Below are positions 33,236 to 42,247 of a stretch of DNA of 64,000 nt, piece after piece. Source of the stretch: Acetobacterium wieringae (GTDB lineage: Bacteria > Bacillota > Clostridia > Eubacteriales > Eubacteriaceae); contig NZ_LKEU01000037.1 of NCBI RefSeq assembly GCF_001766835.1, positions 1-64,000 on the forward strand, written 5' to 3'. The translations under genes were made by a program, and so were the position numbers. The stretch's first letter is position 1, and each line of letters begins with the position of its first letter. The notes beneath the pieces were generated by a model. The model did no database searches. It was not told the origin of the DNA and was given only the letters and a program-made list of their open reading frames with translations.

Positions 33236-35647
33236 CTATTTTACCACGATGTTGAAAATTTTTCCGGGTACGTAAATCTCTTTGACAACCGTTTTCCCCT
33301 GGGTATACGCCTGGATATTTTCCTGAGCCAGAGCAATCGCTTTGGCTTCGTCTTTATCGGCAGCCACTGGAATGGTAATCGTTCCCCGCACCTTGCCATT
33401 GATCTGAACTGCCATTTCAATGACATCATCGACCGTTTTAGCTTCATCATATTGCGGCCAGACGGCATCATCAAGAGTTCCACCGAAGTCCATAATCTGC
33501 CAGATTTCCGAAGTGATATGGGGCGCGACCGGATAGAGCAATTGCAGAAAAGTCTTAAAGGCGTCGCGGGTAATTGAACCTTCCCGGTTGAATTCATTAA
33601 GCAGGGTCATCAACGCCGCAATCGCGGTATTGTATTTCATTTCTTCATAATCATCGCTGACTTTTTTAATGGTTTTATGAATGGCTGTTTCCAACACCTG
33701 ACCATAGCCCGCTTCATCAGTCACAATCTCCTGAAGTTTCCAGACCCGATCAAGAAAGCGGCGACAGCCTTTTGCACCATTATCGGACCAGGGCGCCGCT
33801 TTTTCATAATCCCCGATAAACATAATGTAGGTTCTCAGGGTATCGGCCCCAAACTCCTCAATGATAACATTGGGGTTGACCACGTTGCCCTTGGATTTGG
33901 ACATTTTTTCACCATCGTTGCCAAGAATCAACCCTTGAGCGGTTCGTTTGGTATAGGGCTCCCGCACCGGTACACAGCCAATGTCAAACAAAAACTGATG
34001 CCAGAAGCGTGAGTAAAGCAAATGTCTTGTAACGTGTTCCATCCCGCCGTTATACCAGTCCACCGGCATCCAGTATTTCAGTTTTTCCGGGGAGGCAAAG
34101 GCTTCATCGTTCTTGTTATCAAAATAACGCAGGAAATACCAACTGGAACCGGCCCACTGGGGCATGGTATCGGTTTCCCGTTCGGCCGGGCCACCACACT
34201 CGGGACAAGTGGTTTGATACCATTCGGGGATATTGGCCAGTGGCGACTTACCGGTATCAGTGGGGGTATAACTTTCCACCATCGGCAATTCCAACGGCAG
34301 CTGATCTTCAGGCACCGGTACCATTCCGCATTTGGGACAGTGGACAATCGGTATCGGTTCACCCCAATAACGTTGTCGGTTAAAAGCCCAGTCCTTCATT
34401 TTATAATTGATGGTGCGTTTACCCAATTTTTCCTTTTCCAGGAAGTCGATGGTTTTCTGGATCGCCTCTTTGACTTCCAAGCCGTTTAAAAAGCCGGAGT
34501 TAACCATTTCGCCCGAATCGGTATTGGTATATGCCGCTTCGGTAACATCGCCACCTTTGATAACTTCAATAATTGGCAGCTTAAATTTTCTGGCAAAATC
34601 CCAGTCTCTTGTATCATGGCCAGGCACAGCCATGATCGCACCGGTACCGTAGCCCATCATGACATAGTCGGCAATAAAAATCGGGATCTCAGTATTTGTC
34701 ACCGGATTGATCGCCTGGATGCCCAGGATCCGCACCCCAGTTTTATCCTTAGCCAACTGCACCCGTTCAAATTCAGTTTTGCGTTTAGCCTGTTCCTGAT
34801 AATCAACCAGCTCATCCATATTGGTAATCGCTTCGGACAGCTCGTTAATCAGTGGATGTTCGGGCGCAATAACCATAAAGGTGGCGCCAAACAGGGTGTC
34901 CGGCCGGGTAGTAAAGACCCGCAGCGCTTTGTCATAACCGGCGATGGTAAAGTCAACTTCAGCACCCACCGATTTACCAATCCAGTTTTCCTGTTCCAGG
35001 CGGATCCGCGGCAGATAATCGACGTCATCCAATCCTTTTAGCAGTTCTTCGGCATAGTTTCTGATTTTTAAGAACCAAACGTCTTTTTCCAGCTGCACCA
35101 CTTCGCTACCGCAACGGTCACACTTGCCGTCCCGGAAGTCTTCGTTAGCCAGTACCACCTTGCAACCATTGCAGAAATTGACATAGGTTCGATCCCGAAA
35201 AGCCAGGCCATGTTTAAACAATTGTAAAAAAATCCATTGCGTCCATTTATAATAGCTGGGATCAGTGGTATCAATTTCTTTATCCCAGTCAAAGGCATAG
35301 CCAATCCGTTTTAACTGATTGGTAAAGACTGCAATATTCTCATCAGTCACTTCCCGGGGATGACGGCCGGTTTGAATGGCATAGTTTTCAGTCGGTAAGC
35401 CAAAGGCATCCCAGCCAATCGGAAAGAGGACGTTAAAGCCTTCCATCCGACGTTTTCGGGCAATCACTTCCAGGGATGTGTAGGCACGTACGTGACCGAC
35501 GTGAAGCCCGACGCCAGAGGGATAGGGAAATTCAACCAGTCCGTAAAATTTTTCCTTATCTGAGTTTTCTTCCATCCGGAAGGTTTCATTTTCTTCCCAA
35601 TGCTTCTGCCAGCGCTCTTCTATTCTTTTATGCTCGTATGTTGACAT
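33236..35647 (-). CDS. leuS: Leucyl-tRNA synthetase
   Basis: An 803-residue class I aminoacyl-tRNA synthetase. HIGH motif appears as GVGLHVGHVRAY, KMSKS as GEKMSKSKGNV; the CP1 editing domain (TTRPDTLFGATF, and GTGAIMAVPGHDTRDWDFA) is present, with zinc-type cysteine pairs CNGCK ... CDRCGSEV and CPKCG/CPECGG. Length is normal for bacteria. A strong consensus promoter and a short terminated leader RNA precede it (described separately). The rnhA gene follows directly. Confidence 0.97.
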   Translation of the reverse strand: MSTYEHKRIEERWQKHWEENETFRMEENSDKEKFYGLVEFPYPSGVGLHVGHVRAYTSLEVIARKRRMEGFNVLFPIGWDAFGLPTENYAIQTGRHPREVTDENIAVFTNQLKRIGYAFDWDKEIDTTDPSYYKWTQWIFLQLFKHGLAFRDRTYVNFCNGCKVVLANEDFRDGKCDRCGSEVVQLEKDVWFLKIRNYAEELLKGLDDVDYLPRIRLEQENWIGKSVGAEVDFTIAGYDKALRVFTTRPDTLFGATFMVIAPEHPLINELSEAITNMDELVDYQEQAKRKTEFERVQLAKDKTGVRILGIQAINPVTNTEIPIFIADYVMMGYGTGAIMAVPGHDTRDWDFARKFKLPIIEVIKGGDVTEAAYTNTDSGEMVNSGFLNGLEVKEAIQKTIDFLEKEKLGKRTINYKMKDWAFNRQRYWGEPIPIVHCPKCGMVPVPEDQLPLELPMVESYTPTDTGKSPLANIPEWYQTTCPECGGPAERETDTMPQWAGSSWYFLRYFDNKNDEAFASPEKLKYWMPVDWYNGGMEHVTRHLLYSRFWHQFLFDIGCVPVREPYTKRTAQGLILGNDGEKMSKSKGNVVNPNVIIEEFGADTLRTYIMFIGDYEKAAPWSDNGAKGCRRFLDRVWKLQEIVTDEAGYGQVLETAIHKTIKKVSDDYEEMKYNTAIAALMTLLNEFNREGSITRDAFKTFLQLLYPVAPHITSEIWQIMDFGGTLDDAVWPQYDEAKTVDDVIEMAVQINGKVRGTITIPVAADKDEAKAIALAQENIQAYTQGKTVVKEIYVPGKIFNIVVK

Positions 35648-35795
35648 ATTTCCTCCATTTACTCGCCTGCCTGTATCTCCCTGCTTAAATCAGAACAACA
35701 GTAAGCTTTTGCTTTTATTATTTTTGACGACCTGTTCAATAGCCTATTAAACATCTTTAAAAGATAAAAAATCCTTTATTTTATCCGCCGCTGCG

Positions 35796-35855
35796 AAAAA
35801 AAAATCCGCTCCCCCGAAAAGGGACGAACTTTTTCCGGTCTCCTAATGATCTTCA
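35796..35855 (-). ncRNA. Putative short leader/attenuated RNA ahead of leuS
   Basis: Between the consensus promoter (35862-35890) and a hairpin at 35805-35827 followed by nine T residues (minus strand, 35804-35796) lies a transcript of only about 60 nt. The stem pairs TTCGTCCC with GGGA-G-CGGA (one bulged G). It is too short for a T-box. It could be an attenuator leader read through into leuS (start 149 bases further) or a separate small RNA. Confidence 0.5.
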
Positions 35856-35861
35856 ACCCTC

Positions 35862-35890
35862 ATTATAAATAAGGGCGGAACAGCTGTCAA
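35862..35890 (-). promoter_or_regulatory. Perfect consensus promoter upstream of leuS
   Basis: Minus strand: TTGACA (35890-35885), exactly 17 bases, TATAAT (35867-35862). Every base matches the sigma-A consensus. Confidence 0.85.
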
Positions 35891-35894
35891 TCAT

Positions 35895-35923
35895 TTGTGC
35901 TTTTTTTTCGCTTATGATATACT
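35895..35923 (+). promoter_or_regulatory. Predicted promoter of the racemase-dehydrogenase operon
   Basis: TTGTGC (35895-35900), 17-base spacer, TATACT (35918-35923), 30 bases before the ATG at 35953; divergent from the leuS promoter. Confidence 0.55.
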
Positions 35924-35952
35924 AAACTCCAGAAAACTGCAAAGGAGCATTT

Positions 35953-37071
35953 ATGTATCCCTTACTTAAAATCAATAAGCAAAAAATAGTTGAAAATACG
36001 CAAGCCATTATCCAGCGCACCAATAAATTAGGGGTCGCTGTCACTGCTGTCACTAAATGTACCGGCGGCAACCTGGAAATTGCCCAGGCTTTTCTGGATG
36101 GAGGCGCCACCACAATCGGTGATTCCCGGATAAAAAACCTTAAAAATTTGGCCCCACTACCCTGTGAAAAATGGCTGATCCGGGTGCCGATGCCCAGTGA
36201 GGTTAATCATGCCGTTGCCTATGCGACACTATCTTTAAACAGCGAAATAACAACCATCCGGCTGTTAAATCAGGCGGCCCAGGCTCAGGGCAAAATCCAT
36301 GGCATCCTCTACATGCTTGACCTGGGGGATCTGCGTGAAGGTCTATTTATTGGTGACGGAAATCCCGCTAAACCAGAAATTGAAGCCTTAATCGCAGCCG
36401 CTTTTGCGAAACTGGATCAGGATATTAAAGAAATTGCCGCTATGAAAAATATCAAACTCCGTGGTATTGCCACCAATGCCACCTGCGTTGGTGCCACCAT
36501 CCCCACTCCCCAAACCTTTGGGGCTTTTTTTAAGGTTAAAGCCCGGATTGAAGAAAATTATCAGCTTCCCTGCGAGATTGTTTCCGGTGGGAATTCCAGC
36601 GCCTATTATCTGGTCGACAATGAAACGCTTCCTGGGGAAATCAACAACCTGCGACTGGGCGATGTGATCCTGTTTGGACGGGAGTCGGCCTATTATCACT
36701 GCTATGATTATCTCCATCAGGATGCCTTTATTCTGGATGTTGAGATCCTTGAGTTGCAGGATAAACCCACCTATCCCGTTGGTGAAATCGGGCGCAATGC
36801 CTTCGGCGAAATCCCCACCTTTGAGGATAAAGGAATCCGTCGTCGAGCCATCTGCGGTCTGGGTCGCCAGGACACCGATACTGACCATATCTTTCCCCTT
36901 TTGCCGGGACTGACCATCGAAGGTTCCAGTTCCGATCATCTGGTGATTGACGTCAGCGATGCCAAAACCACCTATCAGGTCGGCGACATCATCAGCCTGC
37001 GCTGCGATTACGTCGGGGCGCTTCACGCTGCCACTTCATCTTATGTTGACAAAATTGTTATCACCCAATAA
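35953..37071 (+). CDS. PLP-dependent alanine/ornithine racemase family protein
   Basis: A 372-residue fold-type III PLP enzyme. The lysine that would bind PLP lies in VAVTAVTKCTGGNLEIAQAF. Other family marks are YMLDLGDLREGLF, EIVSGGNSSAYYLVDN and LRLGDVILFGRE, seen in ornithine racemases (Orr) and YhfX-like proteins rather than cell-wall alanine racemase. It may interconvert L- and D-ornithine or another amino acid. AAAGGAG precedes the ATG. The dehydrogenase gene follows by 32 bases, so they share a transcript. Confidence 0.8.
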   Translation: MYPLLKINKQKIVENTQAIIQRTNKLGVAVTAVTKCTGGNLEIAQAFLDGGATTIGDSRIKNLKNLAPLPCEKWLIRVPMPSEVNHAVAYATLSLNSEITTIRLLNQAAQAQGKIHGILYMLDLGDLREGLFIGDGNPAKPEIEALIAAAFAKLDQDIKEIAAMKNIKLRGIATNATCVGATIPTPQTFGAFFKVKARIEENYQLPCEIVSGGNSSAYYLVDNETLPGEINNLRLGDVILFGRESAYYHCYDYLHQDAFILDVEILELQDKPTYPVGEIGRNAFGEIPTFEDKGIRRRAICGLGRQDTDTDHIFPLLPGLTIEGSSSDHLVIDVSDAKTTYQVGDIISLRCDYVGALHAATSSYVDKIVITQ

Positions 37072-37103
37072 ATATATAGCGAATTAGACAAGGAGAATTA
37101 TTA

Positions 37104-38222
37104 ATGAAAGACGAAACCACCTACCGCATCCCCTTTGACATTCTGGAAGCATTCATGACCGATGCCTTAAAAGGGATTGGCGTACCTGAAGAAGACGCCA
37201 AGATCTGTGCCGACATCCTGATTAGCTCCGATAAACGGGGAATTGATTCCCACGGCATCGGCCGTTTAAAACCAATCTACTACGACCGAATCAAGCAGGG
37301 CATCCAAAATCCGGTGACGGAATTTGAAGTCGTCAAAGAAACGTTTACCACTGCGGTCATCGACGGTCACGATGGCATGGGCCATGTCATTGCTAAAAAA
37401 GCCATGCAGATGGCGATTGATAAAGCCAAGATCTACGGCATGGGAATGACTGTCGTCCGAAATTCCACCCATTATGGTTTTGCCGGTTACTATCCGCTGA
37501 TGGCCATCGAAAACAATATGATCGGGATGACCGGCACCAATGCCCGTCCGTCGATTGCACCAACCTTTGGGGTCGAAAACATGCTCGGCACCAACCCCAT
37601 CACCGTCGGGGTACCCAGTGATGAGCCCTTCCCCTTTGTGCTGGACTGCGCCACCTCAGTTTCCCAGCGAGGTAAAATTGAAGTTTATGACCGGGAAAAC
37701 AAGGATCTCCCCGATGGCTGGGTCATTGACCGCCAGGGACGAAGCCGTACCGATACTAAACAGATCCTGATCGATTTAGTCAAAGGTGAGGCTGCCCTGA
37801 CACCGCTGGGCGGCATCGGCGAAGACACCGGTGGCTATAAGGGTTATGGTTATGCCACCTTCGTGGAAATCCTCTCGGCGGCCCTCCAGAGCGGGTCTTT
37901 CTTAAAAGGCCTACTTGGTTTTGACGCCAATGGCAAGGCTCAGCCCTACCATCTTGGCCATTTCTTTATTGCTATTAACATCGAAAACTTTACCGAACCA
38001 GAATCCTTCAAGAAAATCACCGGCGACATCTTAAGAGACCTTCGGGCCTCAGAGAAAATGCCCGGTCAGGAACGAATCTATACCGCCGGTGAAAAGGAGT
38101 ATGAAGTCTGGCTCGATCGCAAAGACAAAGGCACCCCGGTAAATGAAGCGCTGATTAAAGACATTCTCGATATTAAAGCCGAATTGGGACTTAAACAATA
38201 CCACTTCCCATTTGAAAAATAA
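37104..38222 (+). CDS. Ldh-family malate/L-lactate/sulfolactate-type dehydrogenase
   Basis: A 372-residue NAD(P)-dependent 2-hydroxyacid dehydrogenase of the YlbC/ComC/MdhII family, unrelated to classical Rossmann lactate dehydrogenase. Marks: SSDKRGIDSHGIGRL, VVRNSTHYGFAGYYPLMAIE, NARPSIAPTFGVENMLGTNP and FVLDCATSVSQRGKI. The active-site histidine (SHG) is present. The substrate could be malate, lactate or a related acid. Expressed with the racemase, so a 2-oxo acid/2-hydroxyacid step linked to amino acid metabolism is possible. Confidence 0.85.
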   Translation: MKDETTYRIPFDILEAFMTDALKGIGVPEEDAKICADILISSDKRGIDSHGIGRLKPIYYDRIKQGIQNPVTEFEVVKETFTTAVIDGHDGMGHVIAKKAMQMAIDKAKIYGMGMTVVRNSTHYGFAGYYPLMAIENNMIGMTGTNARPSIAPTFGVENMLGTNPITVGVPSDEPFPFVLDCATSVSQRGKIEVYDRENKDLPDGWVIDRQGRSRTDTKQILIDLVKGEAALTPLGGIGEDTGGYKGYGYATFVEILSAALQSGSFLKGLLGFDANGKAQPYHLGHFFIAINIENFTEPESFKKITGDILRDLRASEKMPGQERIYTAGEKEYEVWLDRKDKGTPVNEALIKDILDIKAELGLKQYHFPFEK

Positions 38223-38245
38223 CGAAAGCTTTCTTAATAGAAAGC

Positions 38246-38277
38246 AAAAAGAAACGGATTAAACCCCGTTTCTTTTT
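38246..38277. terminator. Bidirectional terminator
   Basis: AAAAAGAAACGG (38246-38257) pairs with CCGTTTCTTTTT (38266-38277), between the convergent dehydrogenase and rubrerythrin genes. Confidence 0.85.
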
Positions 38278-38295
38278 ACTTTTACAATTATATTT

Positions 38296-38892
38296 TTAAT
38301 AGGTTTCGACAAATAATTCAAAATAGGCCTGGGCATGTTTGCAGGCTGGACATTCATCAGGTGCTTCAGCACCTTCATAAATATAACCACAGTTGCCGCA
38401 TTTCCATTTGACATCACTGAACCGTTTGAAAGTACGGCCTAACTCAATGTTCGCCGCCAGTTTCAGATAACGGGTTTCATGGGCCTTTTCAGCGACACAA
38501 ACCTGAAGCCAGGTTTCGGCTATTTCGTCAAAGCCTTCCTGTTTGGCGATTTCCGCAAATTTCGGATAAAGCTCGTTCCATTCTTCGTTTTCTCCGGAAG
38601 CTGCATGCAATAAATTGTTTTTGGTATCCCCCAGGGCAACTGGGAAAGTAGCACTTACTGGAATTTCAACCGCATTGCCCAATGTGTATTCATTGGCCGC
38701 AATGTGCTTGTAGAACAACTCACCATGTTCTTTTTCATTGTTGGCTGTTTCTGTGAAGATCTCACTGATCTGAACATAACCTTCTTTTTTGGCGATGGAT
38801 GCAAAATACGTATAGCGCATTCTTGCCTGAGATTCACCTGCAAAAGATGTCATTAAATTAACTAACGTCTGTGTTCCTTGTAATTTACCCAT
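38296..38892 (-). CDS. rbr: Rubrerythrin
   Basis: A 198-residue non-haem iron peroxidase that reduces hydrogen peroxide in anaerobes. The diiron four-helix domain shows ESQARMRYTYFASIAKKEGY, ETANNEKEHGELF and VAEKAHETRYLKL. The C-terminal rubredoxin domain has KCGNCGYIYEG and ECPACKHAQAYFEL. AGGGAGG lies before ATG 38892. An exact PerR box sits just upstream, so peroxide-responsive repression is expected. Confidence 0.96.
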   Translation of the reverse strand: MGKLQGTQTLVNLMTSFAGESQARMRYTYFASIAKKEGYVQISEIFTETANNEKEHGELFYKHIAANEYTLGNAVEIPVSATFPVALGDTKNNLLHAASGENEEWNELYPKFAEIAKQEGFDEIAETWLQVCVAEKAHETRYLKLAANIELGRTFKRFSDVKWKCGNCGYIYEGAEAPDECPACKHAQAYFELFVETY

Positions 38893-38903
38893 TTTTTCCT
38901 CCC

Positions 38904-38918
38904 TTATAATGATTATAA
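38904..38918 (-). promoter_or_regulatory. PerR box
   Basis: TTATAATGATTATAA matches the Bacillus PerR consensus TTATAATNATTATAA at every position and lies 12 bases upstream of the rubrerythrin start, where a bound repressor would block transcription. Confidence 0.85.
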
Positions 38919-38965
38919 ACTTACTCTAATTATATACCAGATTTGGCAAAAATGAAACATCTAAA

Positions 38966-40747
38966 TTATTCTGATTTATTTAGCATATCTATAAACTGAA
39001 TCAGTGCCTGAGCAGCCTGGAACGGTCCATTCTGTTCATAGCCAGGAATGCCCAACTGGGTCCGGATCATACCGATTTGTACCCCTGTTTCCTGCATTTT
39101 TTTGAATGTTTTCTTGGCAATTTTTTCATGCTCGTCTTTTAACTGCACCGCGCCAAAGGGGTTTGCAAAGTAGGTTGTCGTAATCCCCACTTCTCCAGTG
39201 GTACCCTTGGCCATCCGCTTGCCCTCAGAAAAGACAGCGTAGGCCTGATCCAGATCATTAAACAGTTCGATGGCGGGGGCCGACTCTGAGATTTCTTCAT
39301 AGTTATTTATGTAAAAAACAAAGTCCACCCGGGTCGATCTGGAAATTTCTTCATAGGACATCTGCGGTACAATGACCCGGGCATTGACGATATTGGGGTT
39401 CATAAAAATACTCCGGTCCATGGTACTGTAGGCGTAGCCCGGCTGGAGGTCATCGAGTCGGACAAAGGCGCCTATTTCGGTACCTACGGCCATCAGCTCG
39501 CCTTCTTTATTAAAATGAAGGGAACCCATATCATCGATCAAAATATCAAAGTCACAGGCCAGCTCTTTGGGAAGCTTATTGATGGCTTCCAGGGTTTCCG
39601 ATTTACCGGCCCCGCTATCGCCAATCAGCATGATGTTGGCTGACTTCCGGCCACCAACCCGAATCTTGGCAAATGCGCCATGAACCGGCATGGCCTTCTT
39701 TTCAATCTGAATAACATTATGCAGGGTCAGCATCATTTTTTTCATATAACCAAAGTAGTCAATCTCTGCAGTATCTGGCAAGAGTCCATAATAGACGTCA
39801 TCTTCTTTTGCAACAAAGCCCAATTTTTCATCATCCTCAAAAAGCGCTCCGTCCAATCCAAAAAATACCACCGCATCTGGTTTTTGTTTGGTAAATTCTT
39901 CTGGAGTAGCCATTTCAAAAAGATTAAATAAGCCTGCTCCCAGGGCTAAAAATTCTTTTTGAACATAAACAATCGACAATAAACGGCCGACCTTTACGGG
40001 AATGGCGAACCATTCATCGCAATCCAGGTAGAATTTTTGTAAAATCCGTTTATCCTTCACCGGAAAAATCCCATCACGCTTGCTGGACTGCGTATAAAAA
40101 ATCACTGGTGGTTCAAAAATTGCCTCCCAGACGTAGGGTACCTTGTACAGTGAATCATTTTTGCTCTTAACCCCCCGATCAAACTCAAATTTGTCGGTTA
40201 GAAAAGCTACCTGAGCACCACTGGGCAACTGCCGGTAAATGCTGACGCTTTTCCCGGTGACGTTGAAGTGGATATTGCGATAAAGATCCAACACCATTTT
40301 TTTGAAGGCATCATTGTTGGAGGCTAGGGAATAAGCCTTGGATCGTTTGGTATTTTCGTCCGGACTGTATTCATCGGTTTTAATCATAAAACGTTGAATA
40401 CTGCGCCAATAGTTGTAAAACCCTTCCAGAAATCCCAGAAACAGCTGGGAATATTCTTCATAGGTAAACTGGATATCAAAATATCCGGATTGGATAATCT
40501 CATCCAGCGAATTAATATTCAGTAGATAAACAAAATCAATGAAGGCCGTTTCATTAAACTCGCCCTTGCTATTTTTAAATGGCTCCAAGGTCCGCAACAG
40601 ATAGGACTTTTTTACAGTCAATTCATCAATGAAGGTTCTGACCAATTTTTTGAACAGGGTGGACTTAATAATCTGGCCAAAATTGGTGAATTTGAGATCA
40701 CCCTTTATCAAAGCTGTCCGTTCCAAATTAATATTTTTTGATTCCAT
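38966..40747 (-). CDS. HPr-kinase/PEP-carboxykinase-like ATPase, function unknown
   Basis: A 593-residue cytosolic protein. The C-terminal half has NIMLIGDSGAGKSETLEAIN (P-loop as in HPr kinase and ATP-dependent PEPCK) and ACDFDILIDDMGSLHF (possible second motif). It also has AYSTMDRSIFMNPNIVNARV. The N-terminal ~350 residues are unrecognised and lack transmembrane segments. Such proteins are often labelled PEP carboxykinase, but the residues for PEP binding cannot be confirmed here, and a kinase role is equally possible. It follows the HAD phosphatase gene after 9 bases, so kinase and phosphatase may act together. Confidence 0.65.
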   Translation of the reverse strand: MESKNINLERTALIKGDLKFTNFGQIIKSTLFKKLVRTFIDELTVKKSYLLRTLEPFKNSKGEFNETAFIDFVYLLNINSLDEIIQSGYFDIQFTYEEYSQLFLGFLEGFYNYWRSIQRFMIKTDEYSPDENTKRSKAYSLASNNDAFKKMVLDLYRNIHFNVTGKSVSIYRQLPSGAQVAFLTDKFEFDRGVKSKNDSLYKVPYVWEAIFEPPVIFYTQSSKRDGIFPVKDKRILQKFYLDCDEWFAIPVKVGRLLSIVYVQKEFLALGAGLFNLFEMATPEEFTKQKPDAVVFFGLDGALFEDDEKLGFVAKEDDVYYGLLPDTAEIDYFGYMKKMMLTLHNVIQIEKKAMPVHGAFAKIRVGGRKSANIMLIGDSGAGKSETLEAINKLPKELACDFDILIDDMGSLHFNKEGELMAVGTEIGAFVRLDDLQPGYAYSTMDRSIFMNPNIVNARVIVPQMSYEEISRSTRVDFVFYINNYEEISESAPAIELFNDLDQAYAVFSEGKRMAKGTTGEVGITTTYFANPFGAVQLKDEHEKIAKKTFKKMQETGVQIGMIRTQLGIPGYEQNGPFQAAQALIQFIDMLNKSE

Positions 40748-40756
40748 GTTTTCCTC

Positions 40757-41410
40757 CTAGATATTTACTATCTCCAATAGTTCGATAATACTGCTAACCA
40801 GGTGGGTGGCTCCAGCCTGTCGTAGTTCATCTTCACTGCCGCAACCATAAGTAACCCCCACTGAATCAATTCCTACTTCTTTGGCACCAATGATGTCAAA
40901 GTGACGATCCCCAACCATCACTACATCGGCTAAATCCTTGACTCCATTGTCGTCTAAAAGATTCGTAATGATTTCTTTCTTGTTACTGCGAGTTCCATCA
41001 TTATATGTTCCATAAACTCGATTAATTGAAATATCAAGCTTCAAACGCTCAACGATTTTCCGTGCATTGGTTTCGTTTTTTGTTGTCGCTACGGCCAGGA
41101 AACAGCCTTTTTCGCAGAGTGTGGCAATGGTCTCTTTAACGCCCTGGTAAAGCTTGGCCTGGTACATCTGGCCATTACCTACATATTCTTCCAAGTAAAA
41201 TTCGTAGCCTTTTCTAGCCTCATCCAATGAAAAGCCATAAATATCCTGAAACGTCTTAAGCATCGGTGGACCAATCAAAGCATCAACATTTGTGACTTTC
41301 GGATCAGGAACATTCATTTTTTTCAGGGCATATTCAAACGAACAACGGATTGTTTCTTTCGAATCGATCAGGGTTCCATCCAGATCGAATAGTATATGTG
41401 AATAACTCAT
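40757..41410 (-). CDS. HAD-family phosphatase, phosphoglycolate phosphatase-like
   Basis: A 217-residue HAD hydrolase. Motif I LFDLDGTLIDSKETI, motif II AVATTKNET, motif III lysine region around RSNKKEIITNLL, motif IV VVMVGDRHFDIIGAKEVGID. The helical cap domain follows motif I. The substrate may be phosphoglycolate or pyrophosphate (PpaX-like). In an operon with the HPr-kinase-like gene. Confidence 0.85.
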   Translation of the reverse strand: MSYSHILFDLDGTLIDSKETIRCSFEYALKKMNVPDPKVTNVDALIGPPMLKTFQDIYGFSLDEARKGYEFYLEEYVGNGQMYQAKLYQGVKETIATLCEKGCFLAVATTKNETNARKIVERLKLDISINRVYGTYNDGTRSNKKEIITNLLDDNGVKDLADVVMVGDRHFDIIGAKEVGIDSVGVTYGCGSEDELRQAGATHLVSSIIELLEIVNI

Positions 41411-41462
41411 CGTTTCTCCTTGTCAACTTTTTATAATTCATTCAGAATTTTTGTTCGTATTA

Positions 41463-41491
41463 ATTATAATATAGAAGCTACCTTCCAACAA
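41463..41491 (-). promoter_or_regulatory. Predicted promoter of the HAD/HPrK-like operon
   Basis: Minus strand: TTGTTG (41491-41486), 17 bases, TATAAT (41468-41463), about 50 bases before the HAD gene start. Confidence 0.6.
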
Positions 41492-41581
41492 GGCAAAATA
41501 TTACTCTAAACTGGATAAAATCGTCAAAGAAGGATACTATTTAACGACTTTCTCCCCAATCAAAAGTATCCCTTAATTATA

Positions 41582-41610
41582 TTGTGGCCCGTATGGTGAC
41601 GTGATATAAT
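41582..41610 (+). promoter_or_regulatory. Predicted promoter of lemA
   Basis: TTGTGG (41582-41587), 17 bases, TATAAT (41605-41610), 36 bases before ATG 41647. Confidence 0.6.
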
Positions 41611-41646
41611 AATACCAGTAAAATTGTTTAAGGAGGATTATAAAAA

Positions 41647-42204
41647 ATGATTGCTATTCCAATTATTCTCGGTCTTTTTGTGATCATCGGTCTATGGCTT
41701 ATTTTATCACGAAATAGCTTTGTCAGTATTAAAAATCAGGTGGAAGAAGCCTTTTCCACCATGGATGTTTATCTTAAAAAGAGATATGATCTGATTCCCA
41801 ACCTGGTCGAAACGGTTAAAGGTTATGCCACCCATGAATCAGAAACCTTCACCAAGGTCACGGCAGCCCGAACAGCCGCCATGAATTCAACCAGCATTGA
41901 TGAAAAAATTGCCAATGAAAACGCGTTATCCGGCTCCTTAAAAAGCCTTTTCGCAGTTGCTGAAGCCTATCCCCAACTGCAGGCAAACAGCAATTTTCTG
42001 GATTTACAGCAGCAGTTAAAAATGCTGGAAGATGAAATTGCCAACTCACGAAAATACTATAATGCCGTTGTCCGCACCATGAACACCAAGGTTGAATCCT
42101 TCCCCAGTAATTTGGTTGCCAGTATCTTTGGATTCAAAAAACAACCCTTCTTTGAAGTCGGGTCTGCTTCCGAACGGGAAAACGTTCAGGTTAAATTTAA
42201 CTAA
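41647..42204 (+). CDS. lemA: LemA family membrane protein
   Basis: A 185-residue protein with one N-terminal transmembrane helix (IPIILGLFVIIGLWLIL) and a long extracytoplasmic helical bundle. Family marks are VEEAFSTMDVYLKKRYDLIP, NLVETVKGYATHE and LEDEIANSRKYYNAVVR. Function uncertain; LemA genes often neighbour DUF2207 proteins as here. AAGGAGG lies 9 bases upstream of the ATG. Confidence 0.93.
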   Translation: MIAIPIILGLFVIIGLWLILSRNSFVSIKNQVEEAFSTMDVYLKKRYDLIPNLVETVKGYATHESETFTKVTAARTAAMNSTSIDEKIANENALSGSLKSLFAVAEAYPQLQANSNFLDLQQQLKMLEDEIANSRKYYNAVVRTMNTKVESFPSNLVASIFGFKKQPFFEVGSASERENVQVKFN

Positions 42205-42247
42205 GCTAAGCTGGTTTAACGGGTTATTCATGTATTACAACAAAACT

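Noticed and set aside
33233..35041. Several plus-strand ORFs of 80-155 codons opposite leuS
   Set aside because: They are antisense shadows of a well-supported synthetase gene with no start signals.
35648..35950. T-box riboswitch in front of leuS
   Set aside because: The transcript from the consensus promoter to the terminator is only ~60 nt, with no room for stem I and no T-box core motif before the hairpin.
38966..40747. Straight call as ATP-dependent PEP carboxykinase
   Set aside because: Only the P-loop region is similar; the residues needed for PEP/oxaloacetate binding could not be recognised, so a neutral call was kept.
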